In this document: piece after piece, positions 16,078 through 24,143 of the stretch
Layout of the letters: every line of letters starts with the position of its first letter
Position numbering within the stretch: position 1 is the stretch's first letter
NCBI RefSeq assembly: GCF_900105255.1
Contig: NZ_LT629763.1
Span: forward strand, 372,001-436,000
From: Halopseudomonas sabulinigri
GTDB lineage: Bacteria > Pseudomonadota > Gammaproteobacteria > Pseudomonadales > Pseudomonadaceae
Direction: 5' to 3'
Length of the DNA stretch: 64,000 nt
Translations under genes and position numbers: made by a program
Notes under the pieces: model-generated
Seen by the model: the letters and a program-made list of their open reading frames with translations, nothing else
What the model was told of the DNA's origin: nothing
Databases searched by the model: none

Positions 16078-17979
16078 GTGATCGACCTAGCAAACCTGTT
16101 ACCGCCGGCCCTCACATTATCGGGCATCGCCCTGATCAGCCTGATCTGTCAGCTGATGGCCTGGCGCCTACGCTTGCCCGCGATTCTGTTTCTGCTGATC
16201 AGCGGTATTATTTGTGGTCCGGTGCTGGGGATGATCAATCCGGACGAGTTTCTCGGCGATCTGCTGTTTCCGATAGTGTCGTTATGCGTTGCACTTATCC
16301 TGTTTGAGGGCAGTCTGACCCTCAAATTCGAGCAATTGAAGGAAACCGGCCCGGTAGTACGGCGCTTGGTCACTGTGGGTGCTTTGGTCACCTGGGGCGT
16401 CATCAGTCTGGCCTGTTATTGGCTGATCGGCCTGGATGTCGCGCTCTCGGCGCTGTTTGGAGCATTGGTTGTGGTTACCGGGCCGACCGTTGTGGTGCCG
16501 ATGCTGCGCACCCTGCGCGCCACGCCGCGGATATCCAAGATATTGCGCTGGGAAGGCATTCTGATCGATCCCATCGGCGCCTTGTTGGCGGTCTTGGTGT
16601 ACGAATGGATCGTCTCGCAGGCAGCCGGACACAACGGTTTCATGGCCAGCTTGCTGATTTTTGTCGAAGTCATCGGAGTAGGCACCATCGCCGGTATCGT
16701 CGGTGGCTTCCTCATGGCGACGGCCATGCGCCGCCACTGGATCCCCGAGTACCTTGAAGTCCTGGCGTCCCTTACCCTGGTACTGGTGATGTTTGCGGTG
16801 TCCAACGAGATTGCCCATGAATCGGGCCTGCTCACCGTTACCATCATGGGTATCTGGCTGGCCAACGCCAAGGGTATCGATATTGAAGAGATTCTGGTGT
16901 TCAAGGAGCATCTGTCGGTCTTGCTGATCTCGGGTCTGTTCATTTTGCTGGCCGCGCGGCTCGACCTGAATGCGCTGCTGGCGTTGGGCTTGCCGGCGCT
17001 GGCACTGCTGGCGGTTATCCAGTTTGTGGCGCGTCCGCTAGCGGTGTGGATCAGCAGTATTGGTAGTGAGCTGACCTGGCCGGAACGGGCCATGGTCGCC
17101 TGGGTAGGGCCGCGCGGCATTGTCGCGGCGGCGGTCTCTGCGCTGTTCGCCCTGCGGCTGGAGCAAGCGGGTTATGAGGACGCGGCCCTGGTCAGTGCCC
17201 TGACCTTTGCGGTGATCATTGGCACCGTGGTGTTTCAGAGCGCGACTGCACGTTCGGTCGCCAGCCTGCTGAAGGTCACCGAGCCGGAGCGTCGCGGTAT
17301 CCTGTTGGTCGGCGCCAATCAGGTATCCCGCGCGCTGGGGGAGGTGTTGCAACGTCTTGAGGTGCCGCTGCTGGTAGTGGATACGCACTGGGATTCGATC
17401 CGTCAGGCGCGGATGAAAGGCCTGCGCACGCTGCGCGGCAATCCGCTGTCGGCCACGGTGGACAGTAACCTCGATCTGACCGGTCTGGGCACCCTGCTGA
17501 CGCTGACCCCGGAGCGCGAGTGGAACGCGCTGCTGAATCAACATTTTCGCCGTGACTTTCCGGCCCACCGCATCTTCACCGTGCGCAACGAGCGCGCGGG
17601 CGCCAACGAGCGTATGCAGATTTCCTCCAAGCATGAGGGCATGCCCTTTGGGCGGGAGGGGCTGACGTTCAGCAAGCTTTCCAGCCTGATCAGCCAGGGC
17701 GCGCGGTTCAAGGCCACCACGCTCAGTGAAGGTTTCAGTTACGAGCAGTGGCAAAAGGATGCTGGCAAAACGCGCATCGCCCTGATGGCGCTCACGCCGG
17801 AACGCCGCTTGCGGGTGCTCAGCCCTGGGCTGGATTTGGCGCCGGAAGCAGGCTGGACGCTGATTTATCTGGCGACCAGCCAGGACGAAAAGCCCGGTGA
17901 TACCGCCGCGCTGGTGGCACGCCGTGAGAATGGTCAGGGTGACGAGGCTGCCAAGCCGGCGCTGCCAGACCCTCAGTAA
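16078..17979 (+). CDS. CPA1-type cation:proton antiporter with C-terminal nucleotide-binding-like domain
   Basis: The 633-residue inner-membrane protein starts with GTG 16078 behind TTTGGAGA (an ATG at 16073 is out of frame). About 12 membrane helices fill residues 1-400, with antiporter motifs ALVVVTGPTVVVPML, GILIDPIGALLAVLV and GPRGIVAAAVSALFALRL. A soluble part follows, starting GILLVGANQVSRALGEVLQRL, a Rossmann-like TrkA-N region, and then a further C-terminal domain. This matches NhaP/KefB-like sodium or potassium proton antiporters used in pH and salt homeostasis. Ion specificity cannot be read from sequence. Its 3' end overlaps the convergent greB by 7 bp. Confidence 0.88.
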   Translation: MIDLANLLPPALTLSGIALISLICQLMAWRLRLPAILFLLISGIICGPVLGMINPDEFLGDLLFPIVSLCVALILFEGSLTLKFEQLKETGPVVRRLVTVGALVTWGVISLACYWLIGLDVALSALFGALVVVTGPTVVVPMLRTLRATPRISKILRWEGILIDPIGALLAVLVYEWIVSQAAGHNGFMASLLIFVEVIGVGTIAGIVGGFLMATAMRRHWIPEYLEVLASLTLVLVMFAVSNEIAHESGLLTVTIMGIWLANAKGIDIEEILVFKEHLSVLLISGLFILLAARLDLNALLALGLPALALLAVIQFVARPLAVWISSIGSELTWPERAMVAWVGPRGIVAAAVSALFALRLEQAGYEDAALVSALTFAVIIGTVVFQSATARSVASLLKVTEPERRGILLVGANQVSRALGEVLQRLEVPLLVVDTHWDSIRQARMKGLRTLRGNPLSATVDSNLDLTGLGTLLTLTPEREWNALLNQHFRRDFPAHRIFTVRNERAGANERMQISSKHEGMPFGREGLTFSKLSSLISQGARFKATTLSEGFSYEQWQKDAGKTRIALMALTPERRLRVLSPGLDLAPEAGWTLIYLATSQDEKPGDTAALVARRENGQGDEAAKPALPDPQ

Positions 17980-18467
17980 TCTATCGCGGTAATCCAGTAC
18001 AGGCGCTCGCCACCGGGCGCCTGTACACATATCTCATCGTCCAGCGTCTTGCCCAGCAGCGCTCTTGCCATGGGGCTGTCAATGCTGATGTGCTGCTGCT
18101 TCGGATCAATTTCATCGGGGCCGACGATGCGCAGCAGCAAGGGTTTGCCGTCTTCATCCTCCAGTGTGACACGGGCGCTGAAATACACCTTGCTGGGATC
18201 GCTGGGTGGCTGGTCTACCACTTTCAACGCTTCAAGACGCTTGCGCAGAAAGCGCACCCGACTGTCTATTTCACGCAGCATTTTCTTGCCGTAGATGTAC
18301 TCGGCGTTCTCTGAGCGGTCGCCGAGTGCGGCCGCTTCGCTGACTGCCTGGGTGACCGCCGGGCGCTTGTGCAACCAAAGCTGGTCCAGCTCTTCGCGCA
18401 GGCGCTGTGCACCGGCGGCGGTGATCAATGGCGTGCCGGCACTGCGTGGTGGGCGGTAACGGCTCAT
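17973..18467 (-). CDS. greB: transcription elongation factor GreB
   Basis: The 164-residue protein has the Gre N-terminal coiled coil (residues about 15-85, with RSENAEYIYGKKMLREID, whose acidic tip rescues backtracked RNA polymerase). It also has the FKBP-like C-terminal domain (VTLEDEDGKPLLLRIVGPDEID to ERLYWITAIDY). The IYGKK variant in the coil favours GreB over GreA. It is the last gene of the ybbA-ybbP-greB run: ybbP stops 1 bp before the greB ATG. It overlaps the convergent antiporter gene by 7 bp. Confidence 0.93.
   Translation of the reverse strand: MSRYRPPRSAGTPLITAAGAQRLREELDQLWLHKRPAVTQAVSEAAALGDRSENAEYIYGKKMLREIDSRVRFLRKRLEALKVVDQPPSDPSKVYFSARVTLEDEDGKPLLLRIVGPDEIDPKQQHISIDSPMARALLGKTLDDEICVQAPGGERLYWITAIDY
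17997..18026. other. perfect inverted repeat inside the greB 3' end, just past the antiporter stop
   Basis: GTACAGGCGC - 10 nt - GCGCCTGTAC begins 18 bp after the antiporter stop. It lies within the greB codons for VQAPGGERLY. It has the position of a terminator or 3'-stabilising hairpin for the antiporter mRNA but lacks a U-tract. Confidence 0.5.
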
Positions 18468-18468
18468 C

Positions 18469-20970
18469 TCAATGGCTCCGGTTGATCAGGCGCATGGGGC
18501 TCTGATGCACCACGGCGCGGGTGCCCAGGGCACCGGCCACGCCGATCAGCAGGGCACCGGCCAACGGCGCCAACAGCCAAAACAGCAGGTGCGGCTGCCA
18601 CTCCAGATCCAGCGCAAAGCGATACAGTGCCCAGGTGGCCAGTTCGCTGGCGACCACCGCCATTAGCCCCGCGAGTGCGCCGAGCAGCGTGAACTCCAGC
18701 CGATTGGCGCGTCGCAGCAGCGCTTTCTGCGCGCCCAGGGTGCGCAGCAGTGCGCCTTGATACAGGCGCTGATCCAGCGTGGCTTGCAAGGCAGCGAACA
18801 AGACTGTCAGCCCTGCCAGCAAAACGAACACCAGTACGTACTCCACCGCCAGGGTTACCTGCGCGAGGATGCTGCGAATCTGCTCAAGTATGGGTTCTAC
18901 TTCCAGCAGCGTCATAGCAGGAAAAGCGCGCGTCAGGTCGCGCAGCGCAGCGCGTTCGCTGCTGGGCAGGTAAAAACTGGTCAGCAGCGTGGCGGGCAGA
19001 TCGTTGAGGCTGCCGGGCGAGAAGATCATGTAGAAGTTGGGCGTGAAGTTGTCCCAGTCCACTTCGCGGATGCTGCTCACACGGGCGCTCAGGGTTTGCC
19101 CGGCGATAACAAAGCCCAACTGGTCATCCAGCTTGATGCCAAGGCTGTCGGCCAGCTCGGACTCGATCGACACCAGCGGCTGCTCACTTGGCGCAGAAGG
19201 CCACCAGCTGCCTTCACGTAGCTGGTTGCCGGCCGCAGGCTCGGCGGCCCAGGTCAGGCTCAGGTCGCGATTGATAGCGCGCTCACCCTGGCTGTCCTTG
19301 GTAACCTGCTCGCGCACAGGTTGATCGTTGATGGTAACCAGTCGGCCGGGCGTGACCGGGTAAAGTGGGGCGCTGCGTGCGCCGATGGTGTTCAGCTGCG
19401 CGGCAAAGTCGTCAGCCTGCTCGGGCAGGATGTTGAGCGCAAAGTGGTTGGGCGCATCGGCGGGGAGCTGGTCTTGCCAATTGCTGAGCAGCTCGGTGCG
19501 CAGAATGATCACCACCAGCATGCTCATGAAGATCAGCCCAAAGGCGAGAATCTGCGTCGCCGCCGCAGCGGGTTGCTTCAGCAGCTCACCGCTGCCCAGT
19601 CGCCAGGCCAGGCTGGCACGCGCCAGCGGGGCGGCACTCGCACGCAACAGCAGCCAGGCCAACAGCCCCATCAGCAGTGCGGCGGCCGCGCCGCCGAACA
19701 CCATCGACAGGGTCAGTTTCAGGTCGCCGGTAAATTGCCACATCAGTAGGCAAAGCGCAGTCAACGCCAGGCCATAGATGAACCAACTGCTGCTGGGCAT
19801 GGGTGCCAGGTCGCGGCGCAGTACCCGCAGCGGTGCAACGCGTCCCAGCCGCAGCAGCGGCGGCAGCGCAAAGCCGAATAGCGCCGTGAGACCGGTGGCC
19901 GCACCGATCCAGAGAGGTTGCAGGCCGGGCGCTGGCAGGTCGGGTGGCAGCAGGTCCTGCAAGAGTGCTATCAACCCCCACTGTACTAACCAACCGAGCA
20001 GCAGGCCCGCCAGCGTGGCGAGGGCGCCAAGCATCAGCAACTGAGAAAGGAACAGCTGCAACACTTGCCGACGTGACAAACCCATGCAGCGCAGCAGTGC
20101 GCTGGCATCGAAGTGACGCACGGCAAACCGGCCGGCAGACAGCGCCACGGCAACCCCTGCCAGCACGACTGCGGCGATACTGGAGAGCCCCAGGAACTGA
20201 TTGGCACGCCCTAGGGCGCGGCCAACCTGGCGGTTGTCGTCATTGACCGTGGTCAGCCGCTGATTGACCTCCAGCTGAGGTTCCAGCCAGTCGCGGTAAC
20301 CCTGCAATGCCGGCGCGTCCCCGCTGATCAACAGGCGATAGCTAACACGGCTGCCGGGTTGCACTATGCGCGTGGCGGGAATGTCGGCAAGGTTCATCAG
20401 TACGCTGGGCGAGAGGCTGTAAAAGTCGGCTGCGCGATCCGGTTCATGGGTGATCAACGCACTGATGCGCAGGCTGGCGTAGCCCACCTCCAGTGAGTCA
20501 CCGACCTGCAACGCCAACTGGTTCAGCAGCCGGGGTTCGATCCAGACCTCTCCCGCTGCGGGTATCTCGCCGGTTGTGCGCTCCTCGCCAAAGGGCTGGT
20601 CGGTGATGCGCAGCTCGCCGCGCTGCGGGTAGCCGGATTCGACGGCCTTGACGCTGCTCAACTGCATTTCGCTGTCACTGGCCATGACGCTGGAGAAACC
20701 CACCTGCGCGCTGGTGCGCAGTCCCTGGGCGCTGGCCTGTTGAGCGTAAAGATCCGGTAGCGGGCTGCGCGACGAGATGACCATGTCGGCACCCAGAAAT
20801 TCGGCCGCGCGGCTGGTCATACTGCGCTCAATACGGTTGGTGAAGAAGCTGATGGCGGTGCTGATGGTGACGGCGATCAGCAACGCCAGGATAAGCACCC
20901 GCAGTTCGCCGGAGCGCCACTCCCGCCCAAGCAGACGCAGCGCCAGGGCAGGGGAGTTGAAGCCACTCAC
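18469..20970 (-). CDS. ybbP: FtsX-like ABC transporter permease (YbbP family)
   Basis: The 833-residue inner-membrane permease starts at GTG 20970, overlapping the ybbA stop (GTGA). Topology is typical of YbbP: one N-terminal helix (LRVLILALLIAVTISTAISFF), a large periplasmic domain with the early RAAEFLGADMVISSRSPLPD block, two FtsX cores with clustered helices at about 265-480, a second periplasmic domain, and a last FtsX core at about 710-830 ending LGTRAVVHQSPMRLI. With YbbA it forms an exporter of unknown substrate, thought to act on lipophilic cargo in the envelope. The ybbA-ybbP pair beside tesA is a widely conserved arrangement. Confidence 0.9.
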   Translation of the reverse strand: MSGFNSPALALRLLGREWRSGELRVLILALLIAVTISTAISFFTNRIERSMTSRAAEFLGADMVISSRSPLPDLYAQQASAQGLRTSAQVGFSSVMASDSEMQLSSVKAVESGYPQRGELRITDQPFGEERTTGEIPAAGEVWIEPRLLNQLALQVGDSLEVGYASLRISALITHEPDRAADFYSLSPSVLMNLADIPATRIVQPGSRVSYRLLISGDAPALQGYRDWLEPQLEVNQRLTTVNDDNRQVGRALGRANQFLGLSSIAAVVLAGVAVALSAGRFAVRHFDASALLRCMGLSRRQVLQLFLSQLLMLGALATLAGLLLGWLVQWGLIALLQDLLPPDLPAPGLQPLWIGAATGLTALFGFALPPLLRLGRVAPLRVLRRDLAPMPSSSWFIYGLALTALCLLMWQFTGDLKLTLSMVFGGAAAALLMGLLAWLLLRASAAPLARASLAWRLGSGELLKQPAAAATQILAFGLIFMSMLVVIILRTELLSNWQDQLPADAPNHFALNILPEQADDFAAQLNTIGARSAPLYPVTPGRLVTINDQPVREQVTKDSQGERAINRDLSLTWAAEPAAGNQLREGSWWPSAPSEQPLVSIESELADSLGIKLDDQLGFVIAGQTLSARVSSIREVDWDNFTPNFYMIFSPGSLNDLPATLLTSFYLPSSERAALRDLTRAFPAMTLLEVEPILEQIRSILAQVTLAVEYVLVFVLLAGLTVLFAALQATLDQRLYQGALLRTLGAQKALLRRANRLEFTLLGALAGLMAVVASELATWALYRFALDLEWQPHLLFWLLAPLAGALLIGVAGALGTRAVVHQSPMRLINRSH

Positions 20971-21647
20971 AAAGCAGGCTCCAGCAGTTTGCCCGCCTGC
21001 ATGTGCAACGCGCTGCTGCAGCGTTCGGCCAATCGCGCGTCATGGGTTACCAATACCAGCGTGGTCTGCTGCTCGCGGTTGAGTTCAAACAGCAGATCGG
21101 TGATGCGTTCACCGGTGGCGGCATCCAGGTTGCCGGTGGGTTCATCGGCAAACAGGATGGCCGGCTCACTGGCAAAGGCGCGGGCGATGGCGACGCGTTG
21201 CTGCTCGCCGCCGGACAACTGCTGCGGGTAGTGGCTGGTGCGCGCAGCCAGACCGACGCGGTCCAGCAATTCCGCGGCGCGTTGGCGAGCATCTCGGCGA
21301 CCGGCCAGCTCCAGCGGTAACATGACGTTTTCCAGTGCGGTGAGGCTGTCGAGCAACTGGAACGATTGGAACACGAAGCCGACCTGCGCGCCGCGCAGTG
21401 CCGCACGCTGGTCTTCATCCAGGTCATTGAGTACCTTGCCGGCCAGTTCGACTCCGCCACCGCTGGGCAAATCCAGACCGGCGAGCAGGCTCAAGAGCGT
21501 CGACTTACCGGAGCCCGAGGCGCCGAGAATCGCCACGCTGCTGCCGCGCGTGATCTGCAGGCTGACGTTATCGAGAATGGTGAGTTCGGCTTCCGAGCTG
21601 GAGACGACTTTGCTAAGGTGGCGAGCGATTATCACATTGTCTGACAT
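20967..21647 (-). CDS. ybbA: ABC transporter ATP-binding protein YbbA
   Basis: The 226-residue LolD/MacB-type ATPase has Walker A GASGSGKST, signature LSGGEQQRVAIARA, Walker B ILFADEPTGNLD and the H-loop TLVLVTHD. The start is ATG 21647 (MSDNVIIARHL); the long upstream frame lies antisense to tesA and is not coding. It pairs with YbbP, with which it overlaps by 4 bp. The start is only 13 bp from the divergent tesA ATG 21661 and overlaps a possible earlier tesA ATG, leaving no room for a conventional intergenic promoter. Confidence 0.92.
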   Translation of the reverse strand: MSDNVIIARHLSKVVSSSEAELTILDNVSLQITRGSSVAILGASGSGKSTLLSLLAGLDLPSGGGVELAGKVLNDLDEDQRAALRGAQVGFVFQSFQLLDSLTALENVMLPLELAGRRDARQRAAELLDRVGLAARTSHYPQQLSGGEQQRVAIARAFASEPAILFADEPTGNLDAATGERITDLLFELNREQQTTLVLVTHDARLAERCSSALHMQAGKLLEPAL

Positions 21648-21660
21648 GGTATCCGGCCTG

Positions 21661-22293
21661 ATGAAACCCTGGAAAAACTGCCTCGCGGCAATCCTGTTGG
21701 CGCTGCTGACACTGCCCGTCTCGGTGAGTGCTTCTGCACAAGGCATTTTGATCGTGGGTGATAGTATCAGCGCCGCTTTCGGTCTGGAACTCGAGCGCGG
21801 CTGGGTGAGTCTGTTACAGGCGCGTTTGCGCGAACAGGCCGTTGCGCTGCCGGTGGTCAATGCCTCGGTCAGCGGCGATACCACTGCCGGTGGGCTGGCC
21901 CGCCTGCCACGCCTGCTGCAGGAGCACCAGCCCGAGCTGGTGATCATCGAATTGGGTGGTAATGATGGCCTGCGCGGGCTGGCTCCGGATAAAATGCAAC
22001 AGAATCTTTCTGCCATGGTAGCAGCGGCGCAAGCCTCCGGTGCCGAGGTGCTGCTGTTGGGCATGCGGATACCGCCAAATTACGGGGTGCGCTATACCCA
22101 AGCCTTTGAACAGGTGTTCCGCGAGCTCGGTGATCAGCCCGACGTCGCCGTGGTGCCCTTTGTGCTTGAAGGGGTGGCAGGCGTGCCGCAGCTGATGCAA
22201 GCTGACGGCATACATCCGAATGCCGAGGGCCAGCCGGGGATTCTGGAAAACGCCTGGCCGCTGATCAGCGACTGGCTTGAAACGCAGCCCTGA
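21661..22293 (+). CDS. tesA: TesA: periplasmic acyl-CoA thioesterase I / arylesterase (GDSL)
   Basis: The 210-residue SGNH hydrolase has a cleavable signal peptide (about 1-27, ending SASAQG). Block I is GDSISAAFG with Ser35; block II has the conserved Gly in SGDTTAGG; block III is ELGGNDGL; block V is DGIHPN, with the Asp-His pair. It hydrolyses acyl-CoA, lysophospholipid and aryl esters in the periplasm. An in-frame ATG at 21646 would add MVSGL and overlap the ybbA start; no ribosome site clearly decides between them. I keep 21661 because it gives a normal signal peptide. Confidence 0.9.
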   Translation: MKPWKNCLAAILLALLTLPVSVSASAQGILIVGDSISAAFGLELERGWVSLLQARLREQAVALPVVNASVSGDTTAGGLARLPRLLQEHQPELVIIELGGNDGLRGLAPDKMQQNLSAMVAAAQASGAEVLLLGMRIPPNYGVRYTQAFEQVFRELGDQPDVAVVPFVLEGVAGVPQLMQADGIHPNAEGQPGILENAWPLISDWLETQP

Positions 22294-22320
22294 GCTGTTT
22301 CTTATTGTTGGGAGCTTGCT

Positions 22321-22665
22321 GTGGCTGTAAGTGTGTCCTGGATTGCCAGGCGCTGGTGTATTGTTGAACAGGATGAGCAACGCGACCTGTTCGTGCAGGA
22401 TCCCTGGCATCTTCATCTGGTGGATATCAATCTGCGTCTTGATGTGCCGCGTGAGCGTACTTTGTGCGGTGACCTGTTGCCGTCGCGGCCGCTGTATCGC
22501 GAGGTGGCGCGGTCGATGATGGCAGCGATCTGCCCTGCATGCATGCGACTGGTCAATGAGTTGCGCCAAGGGCAGCAGCACTCACGGCCTGTCGCGCAAA
22601 AGGCGCCGTTAGGCGAGAGTGGCCAGGTTGCCATGACTATCTTTCTAGCAGGAGTTGATGCATGA
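22321..22665 (+). CDS. small conserved-position protein of unknown function
   Basis: The 114-residue frame opens with GTG 22321, behind GGGAGC at good spacing. Its stop overlaps the ATG of the next gene (ATGA), a sign of translational coupling. The product has no signal peptide or membrane helix. It includes LVDINLRLDVPRERTLCGD and a CPAC pair (residues about 71-74) that could bind metal or form a disulfide. I recall a small ORF in the same place, between tesA and the L,D-transpeptidase, in P. aeruginosa, but cannot verify homology. Function is unknown. Linkage to the cell-wall enzyme is the only clue. Confidence 0.6.
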   Translation: MAVSVSWIARRWCIVEQDEQRDLFVQDPWHLHLVDINLRLDVPRERTLCGDLLPSRPLYREVARSMMAAICPACMRLVNELRQGQQHSRPVAQKAPLGESGQVAMTIFLAGVDA

Positions 22666-23600
22666 GTGTATTTCGTCCCACCCTGATGGCATTGGCTCTG
22701 GTTGGCGGGCTGTTGAGCGCTGCACCGGCAGTGCAGGCCAACGATTACGTGCTGCAAAGCACCGATCAAGACGTGATTGGCCAGGTGGAAACGCGCAAGG
22801 CGCGCTACGAAGATACCTTTGCAGACCTTGGCAGTTCATTGGGTTTTGGCTATCTGGAAATGGTCGCCGCCAACCCCGCAATCGACCCTTGGTTGCCGGG
22901 GGAGGGAACCGAGATCACCCTCCCGGGCGAGCATGTGCTGCCGGTTGCCCCGCGCGAAGGCGTGGTAATCAATCTGCCCGAGTTTCGCATGTACTACTTC
23001 CACAAGGGGGGCGAAATAGTCTCCAGCTATCCGGTCGGCATCGGCCGTGAGGGCTGGTCGTCGCCGCTAGGGCAGACGCGTATTCTGCGCAAGCAGGAGA
23101 AACCGTCTTGGTATCCGCCCAAGTCGATCCTGGAAGAGCATGCCGCCAATGGCGATCCGTTGCCGGCGGTAGTGCCGCCGGGGCCGGACAACCCCATGGG
23201 GCCGTTCAAAATGAACCTGGCCATGAGCGGTTATGTTATTCACGGTACCAACAAGAAGTTCGGCATCGGCACGCGGGTGAGCCACGGTTGTTTCCGTATG
23301 CGCAATGAAGACATTACCGAGTTGTTTCCCCAGGTGCCGGTGGGCACCACAGTGACCATAGTCAACCAGCCGTACAAGTTGGGCGTGATCAATGGGGAGC
23401 TGTATCTGGAGGTGCACACGCCGCTGGATGAGCATGGCATGCCGTCAACCCTGGACAAGCAGGGCGCAATTCAGACGCTGCTGGCTGAGCAAAGTGAGAA
23501 AGTAAGCGGGTTCAGGCTGGATTGGGAGGCAATTCGCGATCTGGTGTACGCCGAGAGCGGGATTCCCGGGCGTATCGGACAACCTGTCCGGTCCATGTGA
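22662..23600 (+). CDS. L,D-transpeptidase (ErfK/YbiS/YcfS family)
   Basis: The 312-residue periplasmic enzyme has a signal peptide (about 1-26, ending AVQAND), a LysM-like segment (about 38-80, GQVETRKARYEDTFADLGSSLGFGYLEMVAANPAIDPWLPG) and a YkuD catalytic domain. The active site reads HGTNKKFGIGTRVSHGCFRMRNEDI with the nucleophile Cys210. These enzymes make 3-3 cross-links or attach Braun-type lipoproteins to peptidoglycan. The next gene, convergent, is oprI, a Lpp-like lipoprotein with C-terminal lysine. An OprI-anchoring role is therefore attractive, but inferred. Confidence 0.9.
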   Translation: MSVFRPTLMALALVGGLLSAAPAVQANDYVLQSTDQDVIGQVETRKARYEDTFADLGSSLGFGYLEMVAANPAIDPWLPGEGTEITLPGEHVLPVAPREGVVINLPEFRMYYFHKGGEIVSSYPVGIGREGWSSPLGQTRILRKQEKPSWYPPKSILEEHAANGDPLPAVVPPGPDNPMGPFKMNLAMSGYVIHGTNKKFGIGTRVSHGCFRMRNEDITELFPQVPVGTTVTIVNQPYKLGVINGELYLEVHTPLDEHGMPSTLDKQGAIQTLLAEQSEKVSGFRLDWEAIRDLVYAESGIPGRIGQPVRSM

Positions 23601-23610
23601 ACCGGACAGG
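23583..23610. terminator. perfect 10-bp hairpin at the convergent L,D-transpeptidase/oprI junction
   Basis: CCTGTCCGGT - CCATGTGA - ACCGGACAGG. The loop contains the L,D-transpeptidase TGA stop (23598-23600), and the hairpin lies 15 bp past the oprI stop. It could end transcription from both sides, though no T-run follows on either strand. Confidence 0.6.
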
Positions 23611-23625
23611 CGGCAAGCCGGCTGA

Positions 23626-23880
23626 TTACTTCTGGCTGGCTTTGTCGAGCATGCGCATGGCGCGCTCGTTCGCTTCGTCAGCGGTTTGCTGCGCGCGTTG
23701 TGCAGCAGACAGTGCTTCTTCAGCCTTGCGATAGGCTTCATCAGCACGCGCCTGAGCGCTTGCAGTTGCGTTTTCGTTAGCGGCTACACGAGCGCTCATT
23801 TCCTTTTCCATGCTGTTACCGCAACCGGCAGCCAGCAGGGTGGCGAGAGCGACGGCAGATACTTTCAGTGCAGTTTTCAT
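23626..23880 (-). CDS. oprI: major outer-membrane lipoprotein OprI (Lpp-like)
   Basis: The 84-residue lipoprotein precursor has a lipobox LLAAGC with acylated Cys20, giving a mature chain of about 65 residues. The mature part is one long alpha-helical coiled coil with heptad-like Ala-rich repeats ([31 protein letters not shown]). It ends in lysine (DKASQK), the residue linked to peptidoglycan in Braun-type lipoproteins. This is the abundant OprI of pseudomonads. The start ATG 23880 is preceded by AAGGGGAAA. A long stem-loop lies upstream in the leader. Confidence 0.95.
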   Translation of the reverse strand: MKTALKVSAVALATLLAAGCGNSMEKEMSARVAANENATASAQARADEAYRKAEEALSAAQRAQQTADEANERAMRMLDKASQK

Positions 23881-23912
23881 ATACTTTCCCCTTGTGTAAA
23901 AGTCCTTGCTAT

Positions 23913-23978
23913 AAGAACGCACTGCTAAGGACTCGGTTATGGGTTATGAGTTCCCCAGGCCCTTGGCAGTGCGTTCTT
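23913..23978 (-). other. 18-bp inverted repeat (one mismatch) in the oprI leader
   Basis: The arm at 23913-23930 (AAGAACGCACTGCTAAGG) pairs with 23961-23978 at 17 of 18 positions, around a 30-nt loop. It lies 33-98 nt upstream of the oprI ATG and just downstream of a possible extended -10 (TGC TACTAT, 23998-23993, minus strand). It would thus form a stem-loop near the 5' end of the oprI mRNA. Confidence 0.7.
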
Positions 23979-23992
23979 CGCTAGCGTTGTTA

Positions 23993-23998
23993 ATAGTA
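23993..23998 (-). promoter_or_regulatory. candidate oprI -10 element
   Basis: TACTAT on the minus strand, preceded by TGC (extended -10). The -35 position 17 bp upstream reads CTTTCA, a weak match. Transcription would start near 23986. This is a pattern call only. Confidence 0.35.
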
Positions 23999-24143
23999 GC
24001 AGGTGACTTGGCGGATGAAAGTCGGGCACTAATAAATCTCTCCTTATGAATGGCAATCAACCGTTGTAATGCGCGCCGCATTTGCTTGTTTTGATGTGCC
24101 ACTGAGGTAATGTGTCGCAGGCAAATAACTATAAGGATTGACC

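Noticed and set aside
20967-22064. long N-terminal extension of the YbbA frame
   Set aside because: The extra 139 codons are antisense to tesA and have no ABC-protein similarity.
23913-23978. insertion-sequence terminal inverted repeats around the oprI leader
   Set aside because: The arms are only 30 nt apart, with no transposase or target-site duplication. A stem-loop is the simpler reading.
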